Positions 30,938 through 40,942 of a stretch of DNA of 64,000 bases are shown piece by piece. The stretch spans positions 124,001 to 188,000 of the forward strand of contig NZ_LNRU01000005.1 of the NCBI RefSeq assembly GCF_001468225.1, read 5' to 3'. The stretch is from Sphingopyxis sp. H053. Its GTDB lineage: Bacteria > Pseudomonadota > Alphaproteobacteria > Sphingomonadales > Sphingomonadaceae. The notes below the pieces were generated by a model, which saw only the letters and a program-made list of their open reading frames with translations, made no database searches and was not told the DNA's origin. Each line of letters opens with the position of its first letter. Position 1 is the first letter of the stretch. Made by a program: the position numbers and the translations under genes.

Positions 30938-32896
30938 TCAGGGCGTGGCGACGACCAGCCGGCGCGTGCGCCGATAGCTGGCCCAGACGAGCACGACAAA
31001 GAGGATCAGCCCGATCCACGGCGCATAGGGCGCATAGCCGTCGCCGGTCACCGCAAGCGGCGCGTCATTGTCGGTCACATAGACGGTGCCGGCGTAGAAC
31101 ACGCCCAGAAGACTCTCGCCGACGATCATGCCCGTCGCGGTCAAAACGCCCATGCGATGCGCAAAGCTGGCGTTCGGACGTTTCGCCGCCCAGCGGTCAT
31201 AGAACCAGCCACCGACCGCACCGATCACGACGGGCAGGATGACCGCCATCGGCAGGTAGATACCGATGCCGATCGCGAGCGGCGGGAGCCGCAGCTTGCC
31301 CGCGCGGCCGAGCAGCGCGTCGACGATGATGAAGCCGATCCCTGCGAGCACGCCATAGCCAAGCATCGTCCAGTTAAGATCGCCGCCGAGCACGCCCTTT
31401 GCGAGCGACGAGATCAGCCCCGCCTGCGGTGCTGCCAAGGCCTCAGGCCCCGCACCCGGAACACCGACGAAGCCGACGGTCTCGTTGAGCACATTGAGTA
31501 CCGGCGGGACGACGAGCGAACCGAAGATCACGCCGATGATCAGCGCGACCTGCTGTTTCCACGGCGTCGCGCCCACGAGCTGGCCGGTCTTGAGATCCTG
31601 GAGGTTATCGTTCGAGATCGTCGCGATGCCGAAGACAAGGCCGGTGACGATCAGCGCATAGGCGACCATCGCGGCGATTTCTTCCTCACCACCCCCGCGG
31701 CCAAGCAGGCCGAGCAGCAGCAGCGACGATGCGATGATCGCAAGGATGCCGATCCCCGACACCGGCGAGTTCGACGCGCCGATCAGGCCCGCCATATAGC
31801 CGGTGACCGACGCGATCATCAGCCCGACGATGATGATGAACAGGATCGCGCCGGCAATTAGGATCATCGACGATCCCGCAAGCGGCCCGCCCGCGAGCAC
31901 CGTCCAGAGCAGCCAGCCGATCGGCAGCATCAGCGCCAGCGAGCCGCCGAACACCCATTTGATAGACATATCCTGTTCTTCGATCGCGAGCGCCTGCCCG
32001 CCTTCGCGCGCGCGGCTCGCCGCCATCGCCGAGCGAATGCCGCCGAGCACCGGCCCCGCGATCTTGATCAGCGTCCAGATCGCGGCGACCGCGATGACGC
32101 CGGCGCCAAAGAAGCGCACGTCGGCGCGGAACACCGTGTTCGCCAGCGTTTCGGCATCGCCCGCTCCGCCCTGCGTCAGGATCGGCAGCAGCACCCACCA
32201 GCCGGTGACCATCCCGACGAGCTGCGCCATGCCGACCGAAAGGCCGACGAGGTGGCCGACGCCGAACAGCGCAAAGGCGAGCCCGCCTGCGATGCCCGTC
32301 GCGCCGGTGCCGACCGCGAACCAGCGCGCGACCTCTGCGCCCGCGAGTTTCATCTGGGTCATCAGGGTAAAGACCGCGGCGACGATGCTGTTCCACAGCA
32401 AGGCCGACAATCCGGCGCGATTTTCCTCGGCGCCCTCGGCGCTCGCGGCGCCGACCTGCAGCACCTCGGCGGCGGCGCGCCCTTCGGGATAGGGAAGGTC
32501 CGAATCGACAACGAGCGCGCGGCGCAGCGGCACCGAAAACAGCACGCCCAATATGCCGCCGAGCATCGTGATCGCGGTGGTCTCCAGCAGCGGGAAACCC
32601 TGCCAGTAACCGACCATGACCAGGCCCGGGAGCACGAAGATGATCGCGGCCAGCGTGCCCGCGGCGCTCGCGATCGTCTGGACGATATTATTCTCGAGGA
32701 TCGTCGACCCGGCCATATAACGCAGCAACGCCATCGAAATCACCGCCGCGGGAATCGAGGTCGCAAAGGTCAGCCCGACCTTCAGCCCCAGATAGACATT
32801 CGCTGCGGTGAACATCAGCGTGAGCAGCCCGCCGAGCAGGATTGCGCGGATCGTGAGTTCGCGGCCACGCGCGGGTGCTGTGCTAATTTCGGTCAT
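30938..32896 (-). CDS. OPT family oligopeptide transporter
   Basis: 652 residues, highly hydrophobic with about 14-16 membrane helices. Characteristic segments include NVYLGLKVGLTFATSIPAAV near the N-terminus, VPLRRALVVDSDLPYPEGRA (the family's DLPYPEG motif), SLLLLGLLGRGG and LPLAIGI-like PPLAIGIGIYLPM. OPT proteins couple peptide or metal-chelate uptake to protons. The start ATG is preceded by GGGGAGAT. The 280 bases upstream (32897-33176), between this gene and thiE, show no feature I can identify. Confidence 0.93.
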   Translation of the reverse strand: MTEISTAPARGRELTIRAILLGGLLTLMFTAANVYLGLKVGLTFATSIPAAVISMALLRYMAGSTILENNIVQTIASAAGTLAAIIFVLPGLVMVGYWQGFPLLETTAITMLGGILGVLFSVPLRRALVVDSDLPYPEGRAAAEVLQVGAASAEGAEENRAGLSALLWNSIVAAVFTLMTQMKLAGAEVARWFAVGTGATGIAGGLAFALFGVGHLVGLSVGMAQLVGMVTGWWVLLPILTQGGAGDAETLANTVFRADVRFFGAGVIAVAAIWTLIKIAGPVLGGIRSAMAASRAREGGQALAIEEQDMSIKWVFGGSLALMLPIGWLLWTVLAGGPLAGSSMILIAGAILFIIIVGLMIASVTGYMAGLIGASNSPVSGIGILAIIASSLLLLGLLGRGGGEEEIAAMVAYALIVTGLVFGIATISNDNLQDLKTGQLVGATPWKQQVALIIGVIFGSLVVPPVLNVLNETVGFVGVPGAGPEALAAPQAGLISSLAKGVLGGDLNWTMLGYGVLAGIGFIIVDALLGRAGKLRLPPLAIGIGIYLPMAVILPVVIGAVGGWFYDRWAAKRPNASFAHRMGVLTATGMIVGESLLGVFYAGTVYVTDNDAPLAVTGDGYAPYAPWIGLILFVVLVWASYRRTRRLVVATP

Positions 32897-33176
32897 AAAT
32901 ATCTCCCCGCCCGCTGTGTTGCGACACGCCGGGCCCAGCGCAAGTCAAAAGACGACGAACCGAAGTCGATTTGACGCATCGATCCAATAGGACGCGCGAC
33001 ATCAATGCCATATCGGCCGCCATGATGAGTATCGATCTTTCGGACCCTACCCCTCCGCCCCCACGCGGCAACGCAGCAACTTCGTCGCGCGGGGCACCTT
33101 GCGCCGGCCTTTTTGGCTGGCGCAAGGATGCGCCGCCGCGTGCGTCCAAAGATCGTCCGAAGACGCCCGGACGCGA

Positions 33177-33815
33177 TTACCCGGCGGACTGATCTTCGAG
33201 GAGCACGCTGAACGCGCGCACAGCTGCCGCAGGGCCCTCAGGGTACGCCCAAATGCCTCCCGATACGGCAAGAAAATCAGCGCCCGCGTCGATCAGCGCC
33301 GGCGCATTGTCGACAGTGATTCCGCCGATCGCGACGCAGGGCAGTTCGAACATGCCCTGCCACCACTCGAGAATTTCGGGCTCCGCATGATGCTCGACCG
33401 CCTTGGTCGTCGTCGGGAAAAAGGCGCCGAAAGCGACATAATCCGCCCCCGCCTCACCCGCTTCCATCGCCATATGGCGGCTTGCATGACAGGTCACGCC
33501 GATCTGGGCCTGCGGGCCGAGGAGCTGGCGCGCCTCGCGCGGGTCGCCGTCATCCTGCCCCAGATGCACGCCATCGGCACCCAGCCGCTTCGCTAGCGCG
33601 ACATCGTCATTGACGATGAACGCCACGTCGTGCGCGGCGCAGATCGCCTGCAGCGGTTCGGCGAGCCGCGCGGCCTCGTGCTGGTCGATGTCCTTGACGC
33701 GAAACTGGAACGCGGCGACCGGGCCGGCGCCGAGTGCTTCGGCGAGCCGATCGGGAAAATCGCCGCCGACATCGAGCGGCGAAATCAGGTAAAGTTGGCA
33801 GGTTGGTGCTTTCAT
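33177..33815 (-). CDS. thiE: thiamine phosphate synthase
   Basis: 212 residues, a TIM barrel. Motifs: AAFQFRVKDIDQHEAARLAE (pyrophosphate-binding strand), FIVNDDVALAKRLGADGVH, GVTCHAS, DYVAFGAFFPTTTK and CVAIGGITVDNA. It joins hydroxymethylpyrimidine-PP and thiazole-P to make thiamine phosphate. No TPP riboswitch could be recognised upstream. It is divergent from the lipoprotein gene across only 35 bases. It supplies the cofactor for transketolase and the 2-oxoacid dehydrogenases encoded elsewhere in the window. Confidence 0.93.
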   Translation of the reverse strand: MKAPTCQLYLISPLDVGGDFPDRLAEALGAGPVAAFQFRVKDIDQHEAARLAEPLQAICAAHDVAFIVNDDVALAKRLGADGVHLGQDDGDPREARQLLGPQAQIGVTCHASRHMAMEAGEAGADYVAFGAFFPTTTKAVEHHAEPEILEWWQGMFELPCVAIGGITVDNAPALIDAGADFLAVSGGIWAYPEGPAAAVRAFSVLLEDQSAG

Positions 33816-33850
33816 GGCGCGTTCATAGCGGCGAGGTCACAGACGGGCAA

Positions 33851-34249
33851 ATGCAGAACTTCCACCGCCTCGCGATCCTCGCCCTCCCCGCCGCGCTTGC
33901 CCTGTCCGCCTGCGCCACGACGCGCGCCGCACCGCTGCCCGACGGCAGCGACGTCGCGCTCGGCCAGAAAGCCTGTGTCGATGGTCCGATCGTCCAGCCC
34001 GTCGAGGTGCTGGAAGACAGCCGCTGCCCGATGAACGCACGCTGCGTGTGGGCGGGACGCGTGCGGGTGAAGATGGTCTGGATCCGCGGCAATGGCGAGA
34101 AACAGCCATTCGAGGCGACGCTGGGCGAACCGACTCAGCTTGCCGATGGGCAGTTCACGCTCGAATCGGTGCGGCCGGAAAAGATGACCAATGTAGCGAT
34201 AAAGCCGGCGGACTATCGCTTCTCGTTCCGCTTCGCGGGCGGGCTCTAA
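33851..34249 (+). CDS. small lipoprotein of unknown function
   Basis: 132 residues from the ATG at 33851; the longer frame overlaps thiE on the other strand. A lipobox LALSACATT puts the acylated Cys at about residue 22, so it is membrane-anchored in the periplasm or outer membrane. The mature part has LGQKACVDGP, EDSRCPMNARCVWAG (cysteines likely paired) and a C-terminal beta-rich YRFSFRFAGG. The CVWAG pattern recurs in small sphingomonad lipoproteins of unknown role. Its stop overlaps the convergent methyltransferase stop by four bases. Confidence 0.8.
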   Translation: MQNFHRLAILALPAALALSACATTRAAPLPDGSDVALGQKACVDGPIVQPVEVLEDSRCPMNARCVWAGRVRVKMVWIRGNGEKQPFEATLGEPTQLADGQFTLESVRPEKMTNVAIKPADYRFSFRFAGGL

Positions 34250-34905
34250 AGCACCCGCGCCAGTACGAATCCGTCCCATTTTTTCGCGCCGACGGTCTGG
34301 ATCGCGGTCGCATCGAGGCGGGGGTCGGCGGCGAGCATGTCAAACAGCGCGCGGGTGCCGATGATCCGCTCGTCGTCGCTGTCCGCCTCCAGCACCCCGC
34401 CTTCGCGGACGACATTATCGACGATGATCATGGCGCCGGGGCGCCCGAGCCGGATCGCTTCGGCGACATAAAGCGCGTTGCTCTGCTTATCGGCATCGAT
34501 GAAGACGAAATCGAACGGCTCTTCGCCGGTCATCGCCGCAAGGCTCCCAGCCGCAGGGCCGACGCGGATATCGACCTTGTCCGATACCCCGGCGCGTTCC
34601 AGATTCTGGTGAGCGACCTTCGCGTGATGGTCTTCGAGTTCCAGCGTCACCAGCTCGCCGCCATCGGGCAGCGCGCGGGCTAGCCAGATCGTCGAGTAAC
34701 CGCCGAGCGTCCCGATTTCGAGTATCCGCTTCGCGCCCGCCATCTGCGCGAGCAGGAAGAGCATCTTGCCCTGCGCCGCCGACACGTCGATCGGCGGCAG
34801 GCCTTGTTCAGCATTGTTGGCGAGGGTGGTGGCAAGCGCGTCATCGGCGCCGAGCAATTTTTCGGCGATATAATCGTCGACGGCTTGCCACCGCTCTCCC
34901 ATCAC
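34246..34905 (-). CDS. O-methyltransferase, CCoAOMT-like class I SAM enzyme
   Basis: 219 residues. SAM-binding motif I is RILEIGTLGGYSTIWLARAL, followed by ELVTLELEDHHAKVAHQNLE and the metal/catalytic region FDFVFIDADKQSN with IIVDNVVREG. This matches the bacterial O-methyltransferase family related to catechol and caffeoyl-CoA O-methyltransferases, which need a divalent metal. Substrate unknown. Its start immediately follows the fba stop without spacer, so the two are cotranscribed. Confidence 0.92.
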   Translation of the reverse strand: MMGERWQAVDDYIAEKLLGADDALATTLANNAEQGLPPIDVSAAQGKMLFLLAQMAGAKRILEIGTLGGYSTIWLARALPDGGELVTLELEDHHAKVAHQNLERAGVSDKVDIRVGPAAGSLAAMTGEEPFDFVFIDADKQSNALYVAEAIRLGRPGAMIIVDNVVREGGVLEADSDDERIIGTRALFDMLAADPRLDATAIQTVGAKKWDGFVLARVL

Positions 34906-35796
34906 CTAGGCCACGGAGGCCGCGTGAATTTCCTTGATCGCGCCGCCGAGCGACGCGTTGAACTCGTCGTCGCTCATCTGATGGCGCAGATCCTCGAGCA
35001 GCGCACGGCTGAAGCTCGCGATGATGCCCGGGTTCTTCGCCAGTTCGACGCACGCTTCGGGGCGGGCAAAACCGCCCGACAGCGCGACGACGCGCAGCAC
35101 CTTCGGATGATCGACCAGCGGCTGGAACAAGCCGGCCTCGGTCGGCAGCGACAGCTTCAGCATCACCGGCGCGCCGGTCCAGGCGTCGAGCGCTGCGAGC
35201 GTTTCTTTGAGCAGCAGGCGATCCGCCGCGTCGCGCTCGGCGCTCTTGATGTTCACTTCGGGTTCGATGATCGGGACGAGGCCGTGCGCGGCGATGCGCG
35301 CGGCTTCGGCGAACTGCTGTTCGACGATCACCTTGATCCCGACCGGGTTGGCGAGGTTGACGACGCTGCGCATCTTGGTGCCGAATACGCCCTTGGCGAC
35401 CGCGCGCTCGCACAGCGCATCGAGACCCGGATTGGCCTTCATCAATTGAACGCCGTCGGCTTCGTCTTCGAGCCCCTTATCGACCTTCAGAAACGGAACG
35501 ACGCCGCGCTCCCAGAGTAGTGCGGGAACGGACTTGCCGCCGGCTTCGCCGTCCATCGTGCGCTCGAACAGAATCGCACCGATTACCTTCTCGCCGTTGA
35601 AGCACGGCGCGGTGACGATGCGGCTGCGCATGTCGTGGATCAGGCCGAACATTTCCTCGTCGTTCGAGAAGGCGTCGGCTTCGATGCCATAGCCCTTCAA
35701 CGCCTTGGGCGTCGAACCGCCGCTCTGGTCGAGTGCGGCGATGAAGCCCTGCCCCGATTTGATCTGGTCGAGCATGGCGGCATTGGCGGTGGTCAT
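34906..35796 (-). CDS. fba: class I fructose-bisphosphate aldolase (single-subunit, bacterial type)
   Basis: 296 residues from the ATG at 35796, which has CGGAGA about 7 bases upstream; the ATG at 35817 lacks a site. Segments: GQGFIAALDQSGGSTPKALK, GAILFERTMDGEAGG, LVPIIEPEVNIKSAERD and MLKLSLPTEAGLFQPL; the Schiff-base Lys is expected in the last. It interconverts fructose-1,6-bisphosphate with triose phosphates. It follows pgk in the tkt-gap-pgk-fba order. Class I enzymes need no metal. Confidence 0.93.
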   Translation of the reverse strand: MTTANAAMLDQIKSGQGFIAALDQSGGSTPKALKGYGIEADAFSNDEEMFGLIHDMRSRIVTAPCFNGEKVIGAILFERTMDGEAGGKSVPALLWERGVVPFLKVDKGLEDEADGVQLMKANPGLDALCERAVAKGVFGTKMRSVVNLANPVGIKVIVEQQFAEAARIAAHGLVPIIEPEVNIKSAERDAADRLLLKETLAALDAWTGAPVMLKLSLPTEAGLFQPLVDHPKVLRVVALSGGFARPEACVELAKNPGIIASFSRALLEDLRHQMSDDEFNASLGGAIKEIHAASVA

Positions 35797-35875
35797 AAGA
35801 TCTCCGGTTGTTTGCATACGTATGTGGCGCTGCGCATAGCGACCCCTTGGGCGCGATGCAATGCGACGGGGAAGT

Positions 35876-37072
35876 CTATGCCTTCAGTGCGTCGACGCCC
35901 GGCAACGGCTTGCCTTCCATCCACTCGAGGAAGGCGCCGCCGGCGGTCGAAACAAAGGTGAAATCCTTGGCCACGCCGGCATGGTTGAGCGCGGCGACGG
36001 TATCGCCCCCGCCCGCGACCGAGATCAGCGAGCCCTCGCGGGTCAGCGCCGCAGCTGTCTTGGCAAGCGCGACGGTCGCGGTGTCGAACGGCGGGGTCTC
36101 GAACGCGCCGAGCGGGCCGTTCCACACGAGCGTGCGGCAATTCTTCAGCACATCGGCGAGCGCCTCGACCGCTGCGGGGCCGACGTCGAGGATCATCTCG
36201 TCGGCGGCGACTTCGTGCACGTTGACGGTGCGCGTCGGCGGGTTCGGGGCGAACTCCTTCGACACCACGACGTCATAGGGCAGATGGATCGTGCAACCCG
36301 CGGCGTCGGCCGCGTCGAAGATCGCATTGGCGGTATCGACGAGATCATGCTCGCACAGCGACTTGCCGACATCGACCCCGCGCGCGGCGAGGAAGGTGTT
36401 CGCCATACCGCCGCCGATGATCAGATGATCGACCTTGCTGACGAGGTTGCGCAGCACGTCGATTTTGGACGACACCTTCGCGCCGCCGACGACCGCGGCG
36501 ACCGGATGCTCGGGATTGCCGAGGGCGGCGTCGAGTGCCTTGAGTTCGGCTTCCATTGCGCGGCCGGCGTAGGCGGGCAAACGGCGAGCGATGCCCTCGG
36601 TCGAGCCATGCGCGCGGTGTGCCGCCGAAAAGGCATCGTTGACGTAAATATCGCCAATTTCGGCGAGCGCATCGGCAAAAGCCGGGTCGTTCTTTTCCTC
36701 GCCGGGATAGAAGCGCGTGTTTTCGAGCACCGCGACGTCGCCCGCGGCGAGCACCGCGATGCCTGCCTTGGCGCCCTCGCCCACGGCTTCGGGGATGAAC
36801 ATCACCGAATGGCCGAGGACGTCTTCGACACCGCCCATCACGAGCGACAGCGACTGGGTCGGGTTCTTCGCGCCCTTCGGCCGCCCGAAATGCGCGAGAA
36901 GCAGGACGATCGCGCCCTTGTCCGATAGTTCGCGGATCGTCGGCATCGCTGCCTGAATCCGCGTCGCGTCGCTGACCGCGCCTTCGAACAACGGGACGTT
37001 GAGGTCGACGCGCACGAGCACGCGCTTGCCGGTGACGTCACCGATATCGTCGAGGGTCTTGAACGCGGTCAT
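35876..37072 (-). CDS. pgk: phosphoglycerate kinase
   Basis: 398 residues from the ATG at 37072. N-terminal [11 protein letters not shown] and [15 protein letters not shown] are the substrate-binding signatures; [27 protein letters not shown] and [16 protein letters not shown] follow, and the C-terminal nucleotide region ends [13 protein letters not shown]. It makes ATP from 1,3-bisphosphoglycerate. It lies 17 bases after gap and about 80 bases before fba. Length is normal. Confidence 0.97.
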   Translation of the reverse strand: MTAFKTLDDIGDVTGKRVLVRVDLNVPLFEGAVSDATRIQAAMPTIRELSDKGAIVLLLAHFGRPKGAKNPTQSLSLVMGGVEDVLGHSVMFIPEAVGEGAKAGIAVLAAGDVAVLENTRFYPGEEKNDPAFADALAEIGDIYVNDAFSAAHRAHGSTEGIARRLPAYAGRAMEAELKALDAALGNPEHPVAAVVGGAKVSSKIDVLRNLVSKVDHLIIGGGMANTFLAARGVDVGKSLCEHDLVDTANAIFDAADAAGCTIHLPYDVVVSKEFAPNPPTRTVNVHEVAADEMILDVGPAAVEALADVLKNCRTLVWNGPLGAFETPPFDTATVALAKTAAALTREGSLISVAGGGDTVAALNHAGVAKDFTFVSTAGGAFLEWMEGKPLPGVDALKA

Positions 37073-37089
37073 CGACGTTTCCTTTTGGA

Positions 37090-38097
37090 TCAGAGGAACT
37101 TGGCGATCACGCCCGCGGTGTCGATCATGCGGTTCGAGAAGCCCCATTCATTGTCGTACCAGCTGAGCACGCGCACCAGCTTACCGTCGATCACCGAGGT
37201 TTCGAGGCTGTCGATCGTCGAGCTCGCCGCATTGTGGTTGAAGTCGATCGAAACCAGCGGCTCCTCGGTATAGCCGAGCACGCCCTTCAGCGGGCCTTCG
37301 GCCGCAGCCTTGAGCACCGCGTTGACTTCTTCCTTGGTGGTGTCGCGAAGCGGCGTGAAGGTGAGGTCGACCACCGAGACATTCGGCGTCGGAACGCGGA
37401 TCGACGAACCGTCGAGCTTGCCCTTGAGTTCGGGCAGGACCAGACCGACGGCAACCGCCGCACCGGTCGAGGTCGGGATCATCGACATCGCGGCGGCGCG
37501 GGCACGGCGCGGATCGTCGTGGATCTGGTCGAGGATCTTCTGGTCGTTGGTATAGGCGTGGATCGTGGTCATCAGGCCGCGTTCAATACCGATCGCCTCG
37601 TGCAGCACCTTGGCAAAGGGCGCGAGGCAGTTGGTGGTGCAGGACGCATTCGAGATGATGAGGTGATCGGCGGTGATCTTGTCGTCGTTGACGCCATAGA
37701 CGACGGTCAGGTCGACTTCCTTGGCGGGAGCCGAAATCAGCACGCGCTTGGCGCCGGCGTCGAGATGCTTCTGGCCGCCAGCCTTGTTGGTGAAGAAGCC
37801 CGTGCATTCCATCACGATGTCGATGCCGTTCGCGGCATGCGGCAGGGCGGCGGGATCGCGCTCGGCGGTCACCTGGATGCGCTTGCCGTTGATGATCAGG
37901 TCGCTGCCGTCGATTTCGACGGTCCCGTTGAAGGCGCCATGCACCGAGTCATGGCGGAGCAGGCGGGCGTTCGCCTTGGCATCACCCAGATCGTTGATCG
38001 ACACCAGCTCGAGATCGTGATCGCTACGCTCCAGAATCGCGCGCGCCACATTGCGGCCGATGCGTCCGAAACCGTTGATTGCAACCTTTACTGCCAT
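37090..38097 (-). CDS. gap: glyceraldehyde-3-phosphate dehydrogenase, type I
   Basis: 335 residues. NAD-binding start [17 protein letters not shown], active-site [18 protein letters not shown] with the catalytic Cys, and ATP/phosphate segments [13 protein letters not shown] and NEWGFSNRM. It converts glyceraldehyde-3-phosphate to 1,3-bisphosphoglycerate. It lies between tkt (36 bases) and pgk (17 bases), so the four sugar-phosphate enzymes likely form one operon. Confidence 0.97.
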   Translation of the reverse strand: MAVKVAINGFGRIGRNVARAILERSDHDLELVSINDLGDAKANARLLRHDSVHGAFNGTVEIDGSDLIINGKRIQVTAERDPAALPHAANGIDIVMECTGFFTNKAGGQKHLDAGAKRVLISAPAKEVDLTVVYGVNDDKITADHLIISNASCTTNCLAPFAKVLHEAIGIERGLMTTIHAYTNDQKILDQIHDDPRRARAAAMSMIPTSTGAAVAVGLVLPELKGKLDGSSIRVPTPNVSVVDLTFTPLRDTTKEEVNAVLKAAAEGPLKGVLGYTEEPLVSIDFNHNAASSTIDSLETSVIDGKLVRVLSWYDNEWGFSNRMIDTAGVIAKFL

Positions 38098-38133
38098 GTC
38101 GAAAAATCCTTTCTGCGTGGGATAAGCCGGTGC

Positions 38134-40101
38134 TTAGTTGCCGAGCTTTGCCAGTATCTGGGGGGTGATAGCATCGGCGGTTAGGCCGAAATGCTTGAAT
38201 AGGTCTTCAATCGGCGCCGAGGCCCCGAAGCTGTCGATGCCGAAGCGCAGGCCGTGGCGGCCGGTATAGCGTTCCCAGCCGAAAGTCGTGCCCGCCTCGA
38301 TCGACACGATCAGCGCATCGTCGGGCAGGATATCGGCCTGATAGGCGGCGCTCTGTTCGTCGAAGAGCTCGGTCGAGACCATCGACACGACGTCGACGCC
38401 GTGACCCGCGGCTTCTAGCTTGTCGGCGACTTCGAGCGCGAGCGACACTTCCGAACCCGTCGCGACGAGTACGACCTTGCGCGCAGCCGAGGCCTTGCGG
38501 AGGCGGTAACCGCCTTTCAGGCAAAGATTTTCGGTGACGTCATGACGCAGCGGCGGAAGGTTCTGACGCGTCAGCGCGAGCAACGACGGCCGGCTTTCCT
38601 GCGCGAGCGCCAGCGCCCAGCATTCGGCGGTTTCGACCGCATCGGCGGGGCGCAGCACGAGCAGATTCGGCATCGCGCGGAGCGACTGGAGATGCTCGAT
38701 CGGCTGGTGCGTCGGGCCGTCTTCGCCGAGCCCGATGCTGTCGTGCGTCATCACATAGACGACGCGTTGCTGCTGGAGCGCCGAGAGGCGGATCGCGGCG
38801 CGGCAATAGTCGGCAAAAACGAGGAAGGTGCCGCCATAGGGGACGACGCCGCCGTGCAGCGCCATGCCGTTCATCGCGGCCGCCATGCCGAATTCGCGGA
38901 TGCCGTAATAGATATAGCGGCCGGAATAATCGTCTTTAGTCAGCGGCTTGGTCGACGAAGTTTTGGTGTTGTTCGAACCGGTCAGGTCGGCGCTGCCGCC
39001 GACGAGCGCCGCGATATCGGCGGTCAGCGCGCCGAGCGTGTTCTCCGACGCCTTGCGCGTCGCGACCTTCGGCGGTTCGGCAACGAGGCCGTCCAGATAG
39101 GCTTTGAAGGCGTCGCCTGGAACGATCTTGCCGCTTAGACGGTCTTCAAATTCGCTTTTCTTCTCGTTGCTTGCGAGACGATTATTCCATTCGGCATGAA
39201 GTGCCTTGCCCTTCTCGCCAAACGCCGCCCATGCCGACGCGATATCGGCGGGAATGACGAACGGCTCGGCAGTCCAACCCAGTTCCTTGCGCGCGGCGGC
39301 AATCTCGTCGGCACCGAGCGGGGCGCCGTGCGTCGCCGAGGTGCCCTGCTTGTTGGGGGCGCCGAACCCGATGATCGTGCGGCACGCAATCAGCGACGGG
39401 CGCGGATCGGCGAGCGCGGCATCGATCGCGCGGCGGATGTCGGCAGGGTCGTGGCCATCGCAGCTTTCGACATGCCAGCCGGTCGCCGCATAGCGCGCCG
39501 GAATGTCTTCGCTGGTCGACAGGTCGGTCGATCCGTCGATAGTGATCTTATTGTCGTCCCACAATACGGTCAGGCGGCCGAGGCCGAGATGTCCGGCGAG
39601 CCCGATCGCTTCGTGATTGATGCCTTCCATCAGGCAGCCGTCGCCCGCGATCACCCAGGTGCGGTGGTCGACAAGGTCGTCGCCATAGATGGCATTGAGA
39701 TGCCGCTCGGCGATCGCCATGCCGACCGAGGTCGCAAGCCCCTGCCCCAGCGGCCCGGTCGTCGTTTCGACGCCTTCGAGCTCGAAATTCTCGGGGTGGC
39801 CCGCGCACGGGCTGTGGAGCTGGCGAAAATTGCGAATGTCGCCGATCGTCGGCCGCGCATAGCCGGCGAGATTCAGCGTCGCATAAGCGAGCATCGAGCC
39901 GTGCCCTGCCGACAAAACGAATCGGTCGCGATCGGCCCATTTGGGGTCGACGGGATCGAACTTCAGATAGTCCGAATAAAGGACCGTGGCGACGTCGGCC
40001 ATGCCCATCGGCATCCCCGGATGGCCGCTGTTTGCGGCCTGTACGGCATCCATCGCAAGCGCGCGGATTGCGTTGGCGAGCTGGCGTTCAGGCAATGTCA
40101 T
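38134..40101 (-). CDS. tkt: transketolase
   Basis: 655 residues from the ATG at 40101, with GGGGGACC just upstream; an extended frame upstream crosses into the promoter and the opposite-strand small gene. ThPP and catalytic motifs: AANSGHPGMPMGMADVATVL, LSAGHGSMLAYA, GPLGQGLATSVGMAIAER, VIAGDGCLMEG with the family NxxxID replaced by DDNKITID, and THDSIGLGEDGPTHQP. It transfers two-carbon units in the pentose phosphate pathway. It heads the tkt-gap-pgk-fba-methyltransferase unit. It is divergent from the small coiled-coil/zapA unit across about 168 bases. Confidence 0.96.
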   Translation of the reverse strand: MTLPERQLANAIRALAMDAVQAANSGHPGMPMGMADVATVLYSDYLKFDPVDPKWADRDRFVLSAGHGSMLAYATLNLAGYARPTIGDIRNFRQLHSPCAGHPENFELEGVETTTGPLGQGLATSVGMAIAERHLNAIYGDDLVDHRTWVIAGDGCLMEGINHEAIGLAGHLGLGRLTVLWDDNKITIDGSTDLSTSEDIPARYAATGWHVESCDGHDPADIRRAIDAALADPRPSLIACRTIIGFGAPNKQGTSATHGAPLGADEIAAARKELGWTAEPFVIPADIASAWAAFGEKGKALHAEWNNRLASNEKKSEFEDRLSGKIVPGDAFKAYLDGLVAEPPKVATRKASENTLGALTADIAALVGGSADLTGSNNTKTSSTKPLTKDDYSGRYIYYGIREFGMAAAMNGMALHGGVVPYGGTFLVFADYCRAAIRLSALQQQRVVYVMTHDSIGLGEDGPTHQPIEHLQSLRAMPNLLVLRPADAVETAECWALALAQESRPSLLALTRQNLPPLRHDVTENLCLKGGYRLRKASAARKVVLVATGSEVSLALEVADKLEAAGHGVDVVSMVSTELFDEQSAAYQADILPDDALIVSIEAGTTFGWERYTGRHGLRFGIDSFGASAPIEDLFKHFGLTADAITPQILAKLGN

Positions 40102-40269
40102 TGGTCCCCCGGAAATGGCTGGGTAGACGCCGGACGTAGCGTCTGGATCGGATGCGGACAGCCCTTTGCGGCGGCGGGGGCAGGAGTCAACCGCCCGTGA
40201 CGGAAAATCGGCGCATTTTCGACCGACAGGGCAATTGCACGCCCTCCCCGGCGCTGCTAACCCTTCGTC

Positions 40270-40476
40270 ATGGAACTCGATCTCGACGAATCCAGCCTGG
40301 CCATCGGCCGTATCGAACGCGCATTGAGCCGCATCGAAAAGGCGCTCGCCGACCGCGCAAACCGGCCCGAATCGGCCGGAGCAGCTCCCGCCGCCGACCA
40401 GTCGGCATTGAAGGCAGAGGTTGCCGCTGTCATCGGCGAACTCGATCGGCTGATCGCGGAGGCCGACCGTGGCTGA
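40270..40476 (+). CDS. small coiled-coil protein upstream of zapA (DUF4164-like)
   Basis: 68 residues, helical: LAIGRIERALSRIEKALADR then ALKAEVAAVIGELDRLIAEA, with an Ala/Pro linker between. Proteins of this size and helix pattern, placed between tkt and zapA, are usual in alphaproteobacteria and often annotated DUF4164. It overlaps zapA by eight bases, so the two are coupled. A role with the division protein ZapA is plausible but inferred from position. Confidence 0.75.
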   Translation: MELDLDESSLAIGRIERALSRIEKALADRANRPESAGAAPAADQSALKAEVAAVIGELDRLIAEADRG

Positions 40477-40915
40477 CGTGAAACTCACGATCGCGGGACG
40501 CCCCTACGACCTCCATTGCGAGGATGGACAGGAATCGCAGCTTCTTCAGCTTGCCGCCGTCGTCGACGAAAAGGCGCGTGAAATGCCGGGCGGGACCGAG
40601 GTTCGTCAGCTGCTTTTCGCCGCGCTGATGCTCGCCGACGATGCGCAGGATGCGAAGGGCAAGATCGAAAAGTCCGAGCCGCAATCCGATTCGCTTCGCG
40701 CCGCGGTGGCGCTTGCCGAAAGCCGCGAGGCGACGGCGCGTGACGAGCTGCGCGCGGCGGTGACCCGCGAACAGGCCGCGCTCAAGGAGCTGGAGGCTGT
40801 GCTTCAGGCCGGGCCAGCCGCTGCGCCATCCACGAAACCCGCGCATGATCGAGCACTGCTGCAAATCGCCGACCGGATCGAGGCACTAGCTGCGAAAGTC
40901 GAGCAACTCCCTTGA
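40469..40915 (+). CDS. zapA: cell division protein ZapA
   Basis: 148 residues, longer than the ~110 of E. coli. N-terminal ADVKLTIAGRPYDLHCEDGQ is the ZapA globular domain, followed by LQLAAVVDEKAREM and a long helical C-terminus (ESREATARDELRAAVTREQA) that would form the tetramer coiled coil. ZapA crosslinks FtsZ filaments. The downstream 6S RNA and 5-formyl-THF cyclo-ligase complete the conserved zapA-ssrS-fau neighbourhood. Confidence 0.88.
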   Translation: MADVKLTIAGRPYDLHCEDGQESQLLQLAAVVDEKAREMPGGTEVRQLLFAALMLADDAQDAKGKIEKSEPQSDSLRAAVALAESREATARDELRAAVTREQAALKELEAVLQAGPAAAPSTKPAHDRALLQIADRIEALAAKVEQLP

Positions 40916-40942
40916 GCAAGCGGGCCCGCGCCCCTACATAGG

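Noticed and set aside
32897..33176. Possible small gene between the OPT transporter and thiE
   Set aside because: Short open frames on both strands have Pro/Arg-rich translations and no ribosome-binding site or conserved pattern; a TPP riboswitch for thiE was looked for but it would lie on the other side, where only 35 bases exist.
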